Shown piece after piece: positions 1-7,043 of a stretch of 7,043 nucleotides of DNA. Each line of letters starts with the position of its first letter. The first letter of the stretch is position 1. Below the pieces are notes generated by a model. It was not told where the DNA came from. It made no database searches and was given only the letters and a program-made list of their open reading frames with translations. A program made the position numbers and the translations under genes. Source of the DNA: Thiomonas sp. FB-Cd (lineage in GTDB: Bacteria; Pseudomonadota; Gammaproteobacteria; Burkholderiales; Burkholderiaceae_C). The stretch lies in NCBI RefSeq assembly GCF_000733775.1, contig NZ_JPOE01000001.1:1-7043 (forward strand). Direction: 5' to 3'.

Positions 1-2467
1 TCCATTACCGTAGCGCCAGCGCAGACCCTAACCGACAAGGAATACCAGATCATGCGCGATGCGAGCATCGCCGTGCTGCGTGAGATTGGTGTGGACACGG
101 CGGGTCGAACGTGCAGTTTGCGATCAACCCGAAAGATGGGCGCATGATCGTGATCGAGATGAATCCACGGGTCTCGCGCTCCTCGGCGCTGGCGTCAAAG
201 GCGACGGATTTCCCATCGCCAAGGTGGCTGCAAAGTTGGCGTGGGCTACACGATGGATGAGTTGCGCAACGAGATTACGGGTGCGCGACTCCCGCCTCCT
301 TCGAGCCGACAATTGATTATGTTGTCACCAAAGTGCCGCGCTTCGCGTTCGAGAAATTTCCCCAACCGATTCGCACCTGACCACGCAGATGAAATCAGTG
401 GGAGAGGTCATGGCGATCGGCAGCACCTTTCAGGAGAGTTTCCAGAAAGCGCTGCGTGGCTTGGAAGTCGGTGTGGACGGATTGAATCAAAAGACGACCG
501 ATCGCGAGACCTTGGAACGCGAGCTCGGTGAGCCAGGTCCGAGCGCATCTGGTACTTGGGTGATGCGCTCGCACAGGGTTTAGTCTCGATGACGTGCATC
601 AACTCACCCGTATTGACCGTGGTTCCTTGCGCAAATCAAAGACATCGTCGACATCGAACTGCAACTAGACAACGAGCATTTGGATGCGATTGACGCTGAG
701 ACCATGCGCTGGCTAAAGCGCAAGGGCTTTCCGACCGCCGTCTGGCGTATTGCTCAAAAGTACGGAAAGCGGCGTACGCAAGCGCCGGCCACGAACTGGG
801 CACTGACGCCCGGTGTACAACGGGTGGACACCTGCGCCGCTGAATTGCCACGCAGACGGCGTATCTCTACTCGACCTATGAGGACGAGTGCGAGGCGGAA
901 CGACCACGACCAAAAAGATTATGGTGCTCGGCGGCGGCCCAACCGTATCGGCAAGGCATTGAATCGACTACTGCTGCGTACACGCGGCACTGGCATTGCG
1001 CGAAGACGGCTTTGAGACCATCATGGTCAATGCAATCCCGAGACCGTTTCCACGGATTACGACACCCTCGGATCGCCTGTATTCTCGAGCCACTTACACT
1101 TGAAGACGTGCTCGAAATCGTCGACAAGGAAGGGCCGACAGGGTGATCGTGCAGTATGGTGGGCAAACGCCCGCTCAACGCTCGCGCTCGCGCTGAGCGG
1201 CCGGCGTGCCAGTGATTGGAACGAGCCCCGACATGATGATGCAGCGAAGACAGGGAGCGTTTTCAGAAGCTCATCAATGATCTGGGCTGCTTCAGCCACC
1301 GAACCGCACGGCACGCTCAGAGAGTGAAGCCATCACCCGAGCAGAGGAAATTGGCTACCCGCTGGTCGTACGGCCGAGCTATGTCTGGGTGGGCGGCGAT
1401 GGAAATCGTGCATGAGCAGCGTGACTTGGAGCGCTACATGCGGGAGGCTGTGAAGGTGTCCCCATGACTCTCCAGTGCTCCTCGATCGCTTCCTGAATGA
1501 CGCGATTGAATGTGACTGGATGCAATCTGCGACGGGCAGGATGTCTATGTCGCTGGGTCATGGAACACATTGAACAAGCAGGCGGCATTCGGGCGACTCG
1601 GCTTGTTCGCTGCCGCCTTATTCACTGTCGGCAGCGACTATCGCCGAGCTTGAGCGTCAGACCGTGGCCATGGCGCGTGCTTGAGCGTCGTGGGTCTGAT
1701 GAACGTCCAGTTTGCGATCCAGCAGATGGAGAGGAGGACCGTATCTTCGTGCTGAGGTAACCCGCGCGCTTCGCGCACCGTGCCCTTCGTGTCGAAGGCA
1801 ACAGGTCTGCAATTGGCCAAAGTCGCCGCACGCTGCATGGTGGACAGACTTTACGGCAGCAGGCGATCCCGGCCCAAGTCACCCCGGTTACTTCAGCGTC
1901 AAAGAGGCGGTCTTTCCCTCGTCAAGTTTCCCGGCGTGGATCCGATCCTTGCCCGGAAATGAAGTCGACCGGTGAGGTCATGGGTGTCGGCCGTAGCTTT
2001 GGCGAAGCCTTCGTCAAATCTCCAAATTGCGCCGGAACGCGTCTTCCCGATGCGGGCAAGATCGGCGGAGCCAAAGTATTCTTCGGTCAAAAATAACGAC
2101 AAGGCGCGCATGGTTGAAGTGCGCGTGATCTTCTGACGATGGGGTCGCACTTACTGCGACGCGCGGTACCGCGCAGCACTGGCGTCTGCGGTCTGCCGTT
2201 GAGGTTTCAACAAGGTCACCGAGGCCGCCCCAATGTCGTGGACATGATGAAAAATGGTGATATCGTCTTGGTCGTCAACACCGTCGAGGAGCGTCGCAAT
2301 GCGATCGCGGACTCGCGTGCCATCCGCATTACGGCGCTTGCCAGTCGCGTCGCGACCTTCACAACCATGCTGGCGCCGAGGCCGCCGTTGAAGGCATGAA
2401 ATGCCTGAGCAGCTTGGAGGTCTACCCGCTGCAGGCTTTACACGAATCGCTGCATTTGGCACACTGA
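1..2467 (+). CDS. carB: Carbamoyl-phosphate synthase large subunit, 5'-truncated and frameshifted (copy 1)
   Basis: CarB uses ammonia passed from the CarA glutaminase, bicarbonate and two ATP to make carbamoyl phosphate for pyrimidine and arginine synthesis in the cytoplasm. The window opens at [16 protein letters not shown], near residue 247 of the 1073-residue E. coli protein, so the first quarter is missing. In order one can read the end of the first ATP-grasp domain with the metal-binding [11 protein letters not shown] motif (about 150-180), the oligomerisation domain (about 460-910), the second ATP-grasp domain starting [14 protein letters not shown] (about 912), and the C-terminal allosteric MGS-like domain (about 2050-2467). 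The last contains the TRGT and VNKVTEGRP motifs used for UMP/IMP sensing in E. coli. The stop TGA is 2465-2467. The frame breaks many times through one-base losses, for example near 110, 208 and 240. The other arm has the missing bases, so I infer read errors, not a pseudogene. The family call is very secure. Confidence 0.95.
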
Positions 2468-2487
2468 AAACCAAATCAGTCGAGCAT

Positions 2488-2522
2488 CGCCGTGGCAGTG
2501 CGCTGCTGCGGCGTTTTTTTTT
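2488..2522 (+). terminator. Intrinsic terminator between carB and greA (copy 1)
   Basis: An 11-bp stem, 2488-2498 with 2503-2513, contains two G-T wobbles and encloses a TGCG loop. Nine T residues follow (2514-2522). It begins about 20 bases after the carB stop and its T run ends 24 bases before the greA start codon. It should end transcripts coming from carB, unless it acts as an attenuator in a greA leader. The same structure appears in the other arm with the same T count, so it is not a sequencing accident. Confidence 0.85.
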
Positions 2523-2546
2523 ACATTGTTTTGTGGACACATGATT

Positions 2547-3018
2547 ATGCCTACTCCCATGACTCGGCGCGGCGCCGAAAAGCTCCGGGCTGAACTGCAG
2601 CGCCTCAAGTCCGTCGATCGCCATGCGGTCATCCAGGCTATCGCGGAAGCACGCGCGCAGGGTGACTTGTCCGAAAATGCCGAATACGAAGCTGCAAAAG
2701 ACCGCCAAGGTTTCATTGAAGGCCGCATCGCCGAAATTGAGAGCAAACTGTCGTCAGCGCAGGTGATCGACCCGGCCGAGTTGCACGCCGATGGTCGGGT
2801 GGTGTTTGGCGCCACCGTGGAACTGTCCGACGAGGAAACAGGTGAATCGGTGCTCTACCAGATCGTCGGCGACGACGAGGCCGACTTGAAGCACGGCATG
2901 ATTTCAGTCAGTTCCCCCATCGCGCGTGCGCTGATTGGCAAGGAAGAGGGCGATATTGCGCAGGTTATGGCCCCCGGCGGTGTGCGGGCTACGAGATGTC
3001 AAGGTCCGATACGCATGA
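2547..3018 (+). CDS. greA: Transcription elongation factor GreA (copy 1, frameshifted near its 3' end)
   Basis: GreA enters the secondary channel of RNA polymerase and stimulates cleavage of the RNA 3' end in backtracked complexes. The N-terminal coiled coil is clear, with the tip motif [12 protein letters not shown] carrying the conserved acidic residues (D40 and E43 here, matching D41 and E44 of E. coli). The C-terminal FKBP-like domain includes the IVGDDEAD and [17 protein letters not shown] motifs. I chose ATG 2547 (MPTPMTRRG) over ATG 2541 because it matches the family N-terminus and lies 9 bases after a weak TGGA at 2534-2537; ATG 2541 is possible. One G and one T are missing near 2988-2998, which garbles the last dozen residues. 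With the other arm's bases the end reads [10 protein letters not shown] and the protein is 157 residues, against 158 in E. coli. The stop TGA (3016-3018) overlaps the next start as ATGA. Confidence 0.95.
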
Positions 3019-3462
3019 GCAATCTGCGCGCACGCTGGTTCTCGCCGCACTATGGCTTGGCGGCTTGGCCGCGGTGGGCTTAATCGGCGCCCCCACAGGC
3101 TTTCGCGTGCTGCCGGACCGGATGCAGGGAGCGGCCGTTGCCAGTCGCATGTTCTATCTGATGACGCTGGCGGCACTGGTGCTCGGTTGCTTGCTGATGA
3201 TTCTGGAGCGTCACCATGCGCAGCCGCTGGCGGCGTCGAAACCGTTCTTCCTGGTCCTCGGTGGTCTGTTCTTTGCCGTGCTGGGGGAGTTGGGATCGTG
3301 CCTCGCTCATTGCTGCTGCGGCAGCGCACGCACCTGATGCCGGGATATGGCATGCAATAGCCAGCTTGGTGTACCTGCTCCAAGCGGCCTGCGTGTTCGC
3401 ATACGTCTGGATTCTGCCTGTCTCGCAGCCCGGCTCGGCGCTGAATCGTGGAGCCTCAAGCC
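3015..3462 (+). CDS. DUF4149-type small membrane protein (copy 1, frameshifted, 3' end cut at the fold junction)
   Basis: The start ATG (3015-3017) overlaps the greA stop as ATGA, and AAGG at 3001-3004 is a usable ribosome binding site inside greA, so translation is probably coupled. The corrected protein begins MSNLRARW and has four hydrophobic segments, at about residues 8-27, 44-64, 77-95 and 112-132, with the loop [18 protein letters not shown] between the first two. Length, topology and the position after greA match DUF4149 proteins of Betaproteobacteria. Their function is unknown, and I do not assign one. A G is missing after CGCTGG near 3035, and more bases are missing near 3295 and 3310, so no single frame covers the gene. 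Beyond 3462 this arm diverges from the other. The true C-terminus is better seen in copy 2. Confidence 0.8.
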
Positions 3463-3565
3463 ACGCACCGCGCGCGCGGTCAAGCCGACTGCTTAGCAGG
3501 CGACGACCGCCAGGCAAAGTCAAGCGAGCCAAGCCGCGCCAGTCAAGCATCAAGAAAATCGGTTG
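3463..3565. other. Single-copy spacer at the fold of the inverted repeat
   Basis: This is the only part of the window without a reverse-complement partner. It joins the two arms and would be the loop of the hairpin. By symmetry it could be the natural continuation of either arm. I favour the right arm: there the corrected DUF4149 gene runs on into it and stops at 3550-3552, and a basic, open frame on the plus strand stops just inside the arm. It is not the PacBio SMRTbell adapter sequence that I remember. Confidence 0.75.
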
Positions 3566-3571
3566 GGCTGA
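3463..3571 (+). CDS. Possible 3' end of a convergent gene, perhaps yhbY (basic tail only)
   Basis: The plus strand of the spacer encodes an arginine- and lysine-rich stretch, with PPGKVKRAKPRQSSIKKIGW at its end. As written the frame continues past 3571. If the T seen in the left arm (GGCTTGAGG at the pairing site) is restored in GGCTGAGG at 3567-3573, the frame ends at TGA after KKIGWA. Betaproteobacteria commonly carry the RNA-binding protein gene yhbY here, facing the DUF4149 gene, and many YhbY proteins end in a basic tail. The body of the gene, including any CRM domain, is not present, so the identity is an inference from composition and position. It could also be a chance open frame in GC-rich DNA. 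Confidence 0.35.
3467..3480. repeat. Perfect 14-bp palindrome beside the left junction
   Basis: ACCGCGCGCGCGGT is its own reverse complement and starts four bases after the left arm ends. Such an alternating CG block can fold back on itself and lies where strand switching must have happened. Whether it caused the fold-back cannot be told from the sequence. It is also easily explained by arginine and alanine codons in the basic frame across it. Confidence 0.6.
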
Positions 3572-4013
3572 GGCTACGATCACCGCCCGAGCCGGCTGCC
3601 GAGACAGGCAGAATCCAGACGTATGCGAACACGCAGGCCGCTTGGAGCAGGTACACCAAGCTGGCTATTGCATGCCATATCCCGGCATCAGGTGCGTGCG
3701 CTGCCGCAGCCAGGCAATGAGGCGAGGCACGATCCCAAACTCCCCAGCACGGCAAAGAACAGACCACCGAGGACCAGGAAGAACGGTTTCGACGCCGCCA
3801 GCGGCTGCGCATGGTGACGCTCCAGAATCAATCAGCAAGCAACCGACACCAGTGCCGCCAGCGTCATCAGATAGAACATGCGACTGGCAACGGCCGCTCC
3901 CTGCATCCGGTCCGGCAGCACCGCGAAAGCCGTGGGGGCGCCGATTAAGCCCACCGCGCCAAGCCGCCAAGCCATAGTGCGGCGAGAACCCAGCGTGCGC
4001 GCAGATTGCTCAT
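3550..4013 (-). CDS. DUF4149-type small membrane protein (copy 2, frameshifted)
   Basis: This is the same gene as at 3015-3462, here with its 3' end. ATG is at 4013-4011 and overlaps the greA stop. Segments such as [20 protein letters not shown] (fourth hydrophobic segment) are intact, but extra and missing bases near 3710, 3745, 3850 and 3920 shift the frame. Combining both arms gives about 154 residues ending SWSLKPNRFS, with TGA at 3552-3550. In the uncorrected frame the protein instead ends TDFLDA with a stop at 3545-3543. The gene end overlaps the putative convergent frame by about 22 bp. No signal peptide is needed, as the first hydrophobic segment starts at about residue 8. Function is unknown. 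Confidence 0.75.
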
Positions 4014-4483
4014 GCGTATCGGACCTTGACAATCTCGTAGCCCCCGCACACCGCCGGGGCCATAACCTGCGCAATATCGCCCTCTTCCTTGCCAATCAGC
4101 CGCACGCGCGATGGGGGAACTGACTGAAATCATGCCGTGCTTCAAGTCGGCCTCGTCGTCGCCGACGATCTGGTAGAGCACCGATTCACCTGTTTCCTCG
4201 TCGGACAGTTCCACGGTGGCGCCAACACCACCCGACCATCGGCGTGCAACTCGGCCGGGTCGATCACCTGCGCTGACGACAGTTTGCTCTCAATTTCGGC
4301 GATGCGGCCTTCAATGAAACCTTGGCGGTCTTTTGCAGCTTCGTATTCGGCATTTTCGGACAAGTCACCCTGCGCGCGTGCTTCCGCGATAGCCTGGATG
4401 ACCGCATGGCGATCGACGGACTTGAGGCGCTGCAGTTCAGCCCGGAGCTTTTCGGCGCCGCGCCGAGTCATGGGAGTAGGCAT
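4010..4483 (-). CDS. greA: Transcription elongation factor GreA (copy 2, internally frameshifted)
   Basis: This is the mirror copy of greA, from ATG 4483-4481 to TGA 4012-4010. Its length of 474 bases is exactly 157 codons plus stop, but only because errors cancel. A T is missing from the GTGTTTGGC site (near 4220), a G is added near 4100, a C is missing near 4057 and a G is added near 4046. The reading frame is therefore wrong after residue 86, apart from a short stretch near the end. The C-terminal codons [10 protein letters not shown] read correctly here and repair copy 1, while copy 1 repairs the middle of this one. The coiled-coil tip motif [12 protein letters not shown] is intact. The start choice and role are as for copy 1. 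Confidence 0.93.
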
Positions 4484-4507
4484 AATCATGTGTCCACAAA
4501 ACAATGT

Positions 4508-4542
4508 AAAAAAAAACGCCGCAGCAGCGCACTGCCACGGCG
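4508..4542 (-). terminator. Intrinsic terminator between carB and greA (copy 2)
   Basis: This is the mirror of the hairpin at 2488-2522. The stem is 4532-4542 with 4517-4527, the loop 4528-4531, and the T run on the minus strand corresponds to nine A residues at 4508-4516. Stem, loop and tract are identical in both arms, so the structure is reliable despite the noisy reads. Confidence 0.83.
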
Positions 4543-4561
4543 ATGCTCGACTGATTGGTTT

Positions 4562-7043
4562 TCAGTGTGCCAAATGCAGCGATTCGTGTAAAGCCTGCAG
4601 CGGGTAGACCTCCAAGCTGCTCAGGCATTTCATGCCTTCAACGGCGGCCTCGGCGCCAGCAATGGTGTGAAGGTCGCGACGCGACTGGCAAGCGCCGTAA
4701 TGCGGATGGCACGCGAGTCCGCGATCGCATTGCGACGCTCCTCGACGGTGTTGACGACCAAGACGATATCACCATTTTTCATCATGTCCACGACATTGGG
4801 GCGGCCCTCGGTGACCTTGTTGACAACCTCAACCGGCAGACCCGCAGACGCCAGTGCTGCCGCGGTACCGCGCGTCGCAGTAAGTGCGAACCCCATCGTC
4901 AGAAGATCACGCGCAACTTCAACCATGCGCGCCTTGTCGTTATTTTTGACCGAAAGAAATACTTTGGCTCCGCCGATCTTGCCCGCATCGGGAAGACGCG
5001 TTCCGGCAGCAATTTGAGATTTGACGAAGGCTTCGCCAAAGCTACGGCCGACACCCATGACCTCACCGTCCGACTTCATTTCCGGCCAAGGATCGGATCC
5101 ACGCCGGAAACTTGACGAAGGAAAGACCGCCTCTTTGACGCTGAAGTAACCGGGGATGACTTGGCCGGGATCGCCTGCTGCCGTAAAGTCTGTCCCACCA
5201 TGCAGCGTGCGGCGACTTTGGCCAATTGCAGACCTGTTGCCTTCGACACGAAGGGCACGGTGCGCGAAGCGCGCGGTTAACCTCCAGCACGAAGATACGG
5301 TCCTCCTCTCCATCCTGCTGGATCGCAAACTGGACGTTCATCAGACCCACGACGCTCAAGCCACGCGCCATGGCCACGGTCTGACGCTCAAGCTCGGCGA
5401 TAGTCGCTGCCGACAGTGAATAAGGCGGCAGCGAACAAGCCGAGTCGCCCGAATGCACGCCTGCTTGTTCAATGTGTTCCATGACCCCAGCGACATAGAC
5501 ATCCTGCCCGTCGCAGATTGCATCCACGTCACATTCAATCGCGTCATTCAGGAAGCGATCGAGGAGCACTGGGAGAGTCATGGACACCTTCACAGCCTCC
5601 CGCATGTAGCGCTCCAAGTCACGCTGCTCATGCACGATTTCCATCGCCCGCCCACCCAGCACATAGCTCGGCCGTACGACCAGCGGGTAGCCAATTTCCT
5701 CTGCTCGGGTGATGGCTTCACTCTCTGAGCGTGCCGTGCGGTTCGGTGGCTGAAGCAGCCCCCAGATCATTGATGAGCTTCTGAAAACGCTCCCTGTCTT
5801 CCGCTGCATCAATCATGTCGGGCTCGTTCCAATCACTGGCACGCGGCCGCCTCCAGCGCGAGCGCGAGCTTGAGCGGCGTTTGCCCACCATACTGCACGA
5901 TCACCCCTGTCGGCCCTTCCTTGTCGACGATTTCGAGCACGTCTTCAAGTGTAAGTGGCTCGAAATACAGGCGATCCGAGGTTCGTAATCCGTGGAAACG
6001 GTCTCGGGATTGCAATTGACCATGATGGTCTCAAAGCCGTCTTCGCGCAATGCCAGTGCCGCGTGTACGCAGCAGTAGTCGAATTCAATGCCTTGCCCGA
6101 TACGGTTGGGCCCGCCGCCGAGCACCATAATCTTTTTGCGTGTGGTCGGTTCCGCCTCGCACTCGTCCTCATAGGTCGAGTAGAGATACGCCGTCTGCGT
6201 GGCAAATTCAGCGGCGCAGGTGTCCACCCGCTTGTACACCGGGCGTATGCCCAGTTCGTGCCGGCGCTTGCGTACGCCGCTTTCCGTACTTTTGAGCAAA
6301 TACGCCAGACGGCGGTCGGAAAACCCTTGCGCTTTAGCCAGCGCATGGTCTCAGCGTCAATCGCATCCAAATGCTCGTTGTCTAGTTGCAGTTCGATGTC
6401 GACGATGTCTTTGATTTGCGCAAGGAACCACGGGTCAATACGGGTGAGTTGATGCACGTCATCGAGACTAAACCCTGTGCGAGCGCATCACCCAAGTACC
6501 AGATGCGCTCGGGACCTGGCTCACCGAGCTCGCGTTCCAAGGTCTCGCGATCGGTCGTCTTTTGATTCAATCCGTCCACACCGACTTCCAAGCCACGCAG
6601 CGCTTTCTGGAAACTCTCCTGAAAGGTGCTGCCGATCGCCATGACCTCTCCCACTGATTTCATCTGCGTGGTCAGGTGCGAATCGGCTGGGGAAATTTCT
6701 CGAACGCGAAGCGCGGCACTTTGGTGACAACATAATCAATTGTCGGCTCGAAGGAGGCGGGAGTCGCGCCACCCGTAATCTCGTTGCGCAACTCATCCAT
6801 CGTGTAGCCCCGGCCAACTTTGCAGCCACCTTGCGATGGAAAATCCCGTCGCCTTTGACGCCAGCGCCGAGGAGCGCGAGACCCGTGGTTCATCTCGATC
6901 ACGATCATGCGCCCATCTTTCGGTTGATCGCAAACTGCACGTTCGACCCGCCCGTGTCCACACCAATCTCACGCAGCACGGCGATGCTCGCATCGCGCAT
7001 GATCTGGTATTCCTTGTCGGTTAGGGTCTGCGCTGGCGCTACG
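4562..7043 (-). CDS. carB: Carbamoyl-phosphate synthase large subunit, 5'-truncated and frameshifted (copy 2)
   Basis: This is the mirror copy of carB and reads better than copy 1. Its length, 2482 bases, is close to the roughly 2480 expected from E. coli residue 247 onward. Long stretches are in frame, from the edge of the window inward: [20 protein letters not shown] (about 6663 downward), oligomerisation-domain sequence such as WLKRKGF, the start of the second ATP-grasp domain with [20 protein letters not shown] (about 6140 downward), [20 protein letters not shown] and VLEV (metal-binding glutamate) near 5480-5280, and the allosteric domain with ATRGTAAAL and [19 protein letters not shown] (about 4890-4780). 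The stop TGA is 4564-4562. Frame breaks remain, for example a missing C near 5271 in the NPRAS motif and a missing C near 6931. It is the same gene as copy 1, not a paralogue. Confidence 0.95.

Larger units (their letters stand above)
9..3462 (+). repeat. Left arm of a giant inverted repeat (fold-back palindrome)
   Basis: This arm is the reverse complement of 3566-7043, end to end. The first matched base, C at 9, pairs with the last base of the window, and the innermost match is the GCCTCAAGCC block at 3453-3462 against 3566-3574. The arm holds partial carB, a terminator, greA and most of a DUF4149-type gene. It is about 24 bp shorter than the other arm because it has lost more single bases, mainly in G and C runs: for example near 105-110, where it reads ACACGGCGGG and the other arm reads ACACGGGCGGG, and near 240. 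Differences are scattered small indels, not clustered divergence. That suggests two noisy reads of the same DNA. Confidence 0.95.
3566..7043 (-). repeat. Right arm of the giant inverted repeat
   Basis: Read on the minus strand from 7043 down to 3566, this arm repeats 9-3462 gene for gene. It ends on the base that pairs with position 9, so the two arms stop at nearly the same point inside carB. It has fewer losses than the left arm, but it has its own errors, including extra bases in G runs. No indel cluster or substitution-rich block suggests older divergence between the arms. Confidence 0.95.

Noticed and set aside
2160..2173. Palindrome GCGCGGTACCGCGC as an operator
   Set aside because: It lies inside the conserved TRGTA codons of the CarB allosteric domain, and in the other arm the outer bases do not match, so the perfect symmetry partly reflects a lost base.
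3080..3583. Long minus-strand open frame over the left DUF4149 copy and spacer
   Set aside because: It is antisense to a recognised membrane protein gene and shows no family features. GC-rich DNA commonly gives such shadows.
3216..3977. A 253-codon open frame on the plus strand across the centre
   Set aside because: It runs through a shifted frame of the DUF4149 gene, the spacer and then the antisense of the same gene. It exists only because of the fold-back join, and only the part around 3463-3571 may be real coding sequence.
4667..5017. Plus-strand open frame opposite the carB allosteric domain
   Set aside because: The minus strand here encodes a clearly conserved CarB segment, and the plus-strand product is only its mirror.
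1..7043. True tandem or inverted gene duplication of carB-greA
   Set aside because: The arms differ by complementary homopolymer indels that break conserved frames in both, end at the same base, and share no block of older divergence. Read error on one molecule explains this more simply.
4562..7043. carB as a decaying pseudogene
   Set aside because: Catalytic and allosteric motifs are intact in one arm or the other, and almost all frame breaks are absent from the opposite arm.
1..7043. Mobile element, CRISPR array, defence system, tRNA or rRNA
   Set aside because: I saw no transposase or recombinase motifs, no regularly spaced short repeats, no target-site duplications and no tRNA- or rRNA-like sequence. 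The only large repeat is the fold-back itself.

Overview
The window is one ordinary bacterial locus read twice in opposite directions. Positions 9-3462 (+) and 3566-7043 (-) are reverse complements of each other over their whole length. They are separated by a single-copy spacer of about 103 bp (3463-3565). The locus is carB (5' end missing) - intrinsic terminator - greA - a small DUF4149-type membrane protein gene. The spacer seems to continue past the end of that gene into the 3' end of a convergent gene, possibly yhbY.

The order carB-greA-DUF4149, with an RNA-binding-protein gene (yhbY) facing it from the other strand, is typical of Betaproteobacteria (from general knowledge of Burkholderiales and relatives). 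The high GC content and the protein sequences fit that. I cannot name a genus.

Layout. Left arm: carB 1-2467 (from about E. coli residue 247 to the stop), terminator 2488-2522, greA 2547-3018, DUF4149 gene 3015-3462 (cut at the junction). Spacer: 3463-3565. Right arm, minus strand: DUF4149 gene 3550-4013, greA 4010-4483, terminator 4508-4542, carB 4562-7043.

Almost every gene is frameshifted, but the two arms carry different one-base insertions and deletions, mostly in homopolymers. Taking the better base from each arm restores long, well-conserved frames: GreA becomes exactly 157 residues and the DUF4149 protein about 154. This is the pattern of independent single-molecule sequencing errors on two passes over the same DNA. 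I therefore read the window as an uncorrected long read, or a contig made from one, of a fold-back molecule (missed hairpin, template/complement read-through or amplification chimera), not as a gene duplication or decaying pseudogenes.

Functionally, CarB makes carbamoyl phosphate for pyrimidines and arginine, GreA rescues backtracked RNA polymerase, and the membrane protein is uncharacterised. I found no mobile element, CRISPR array, tRNA, rRNA or defence system, and no convincing new biological system. The points worth a second look are the fold-back structure, the terminator lying against greA, and the tail-to-tail overlap at the locus end.
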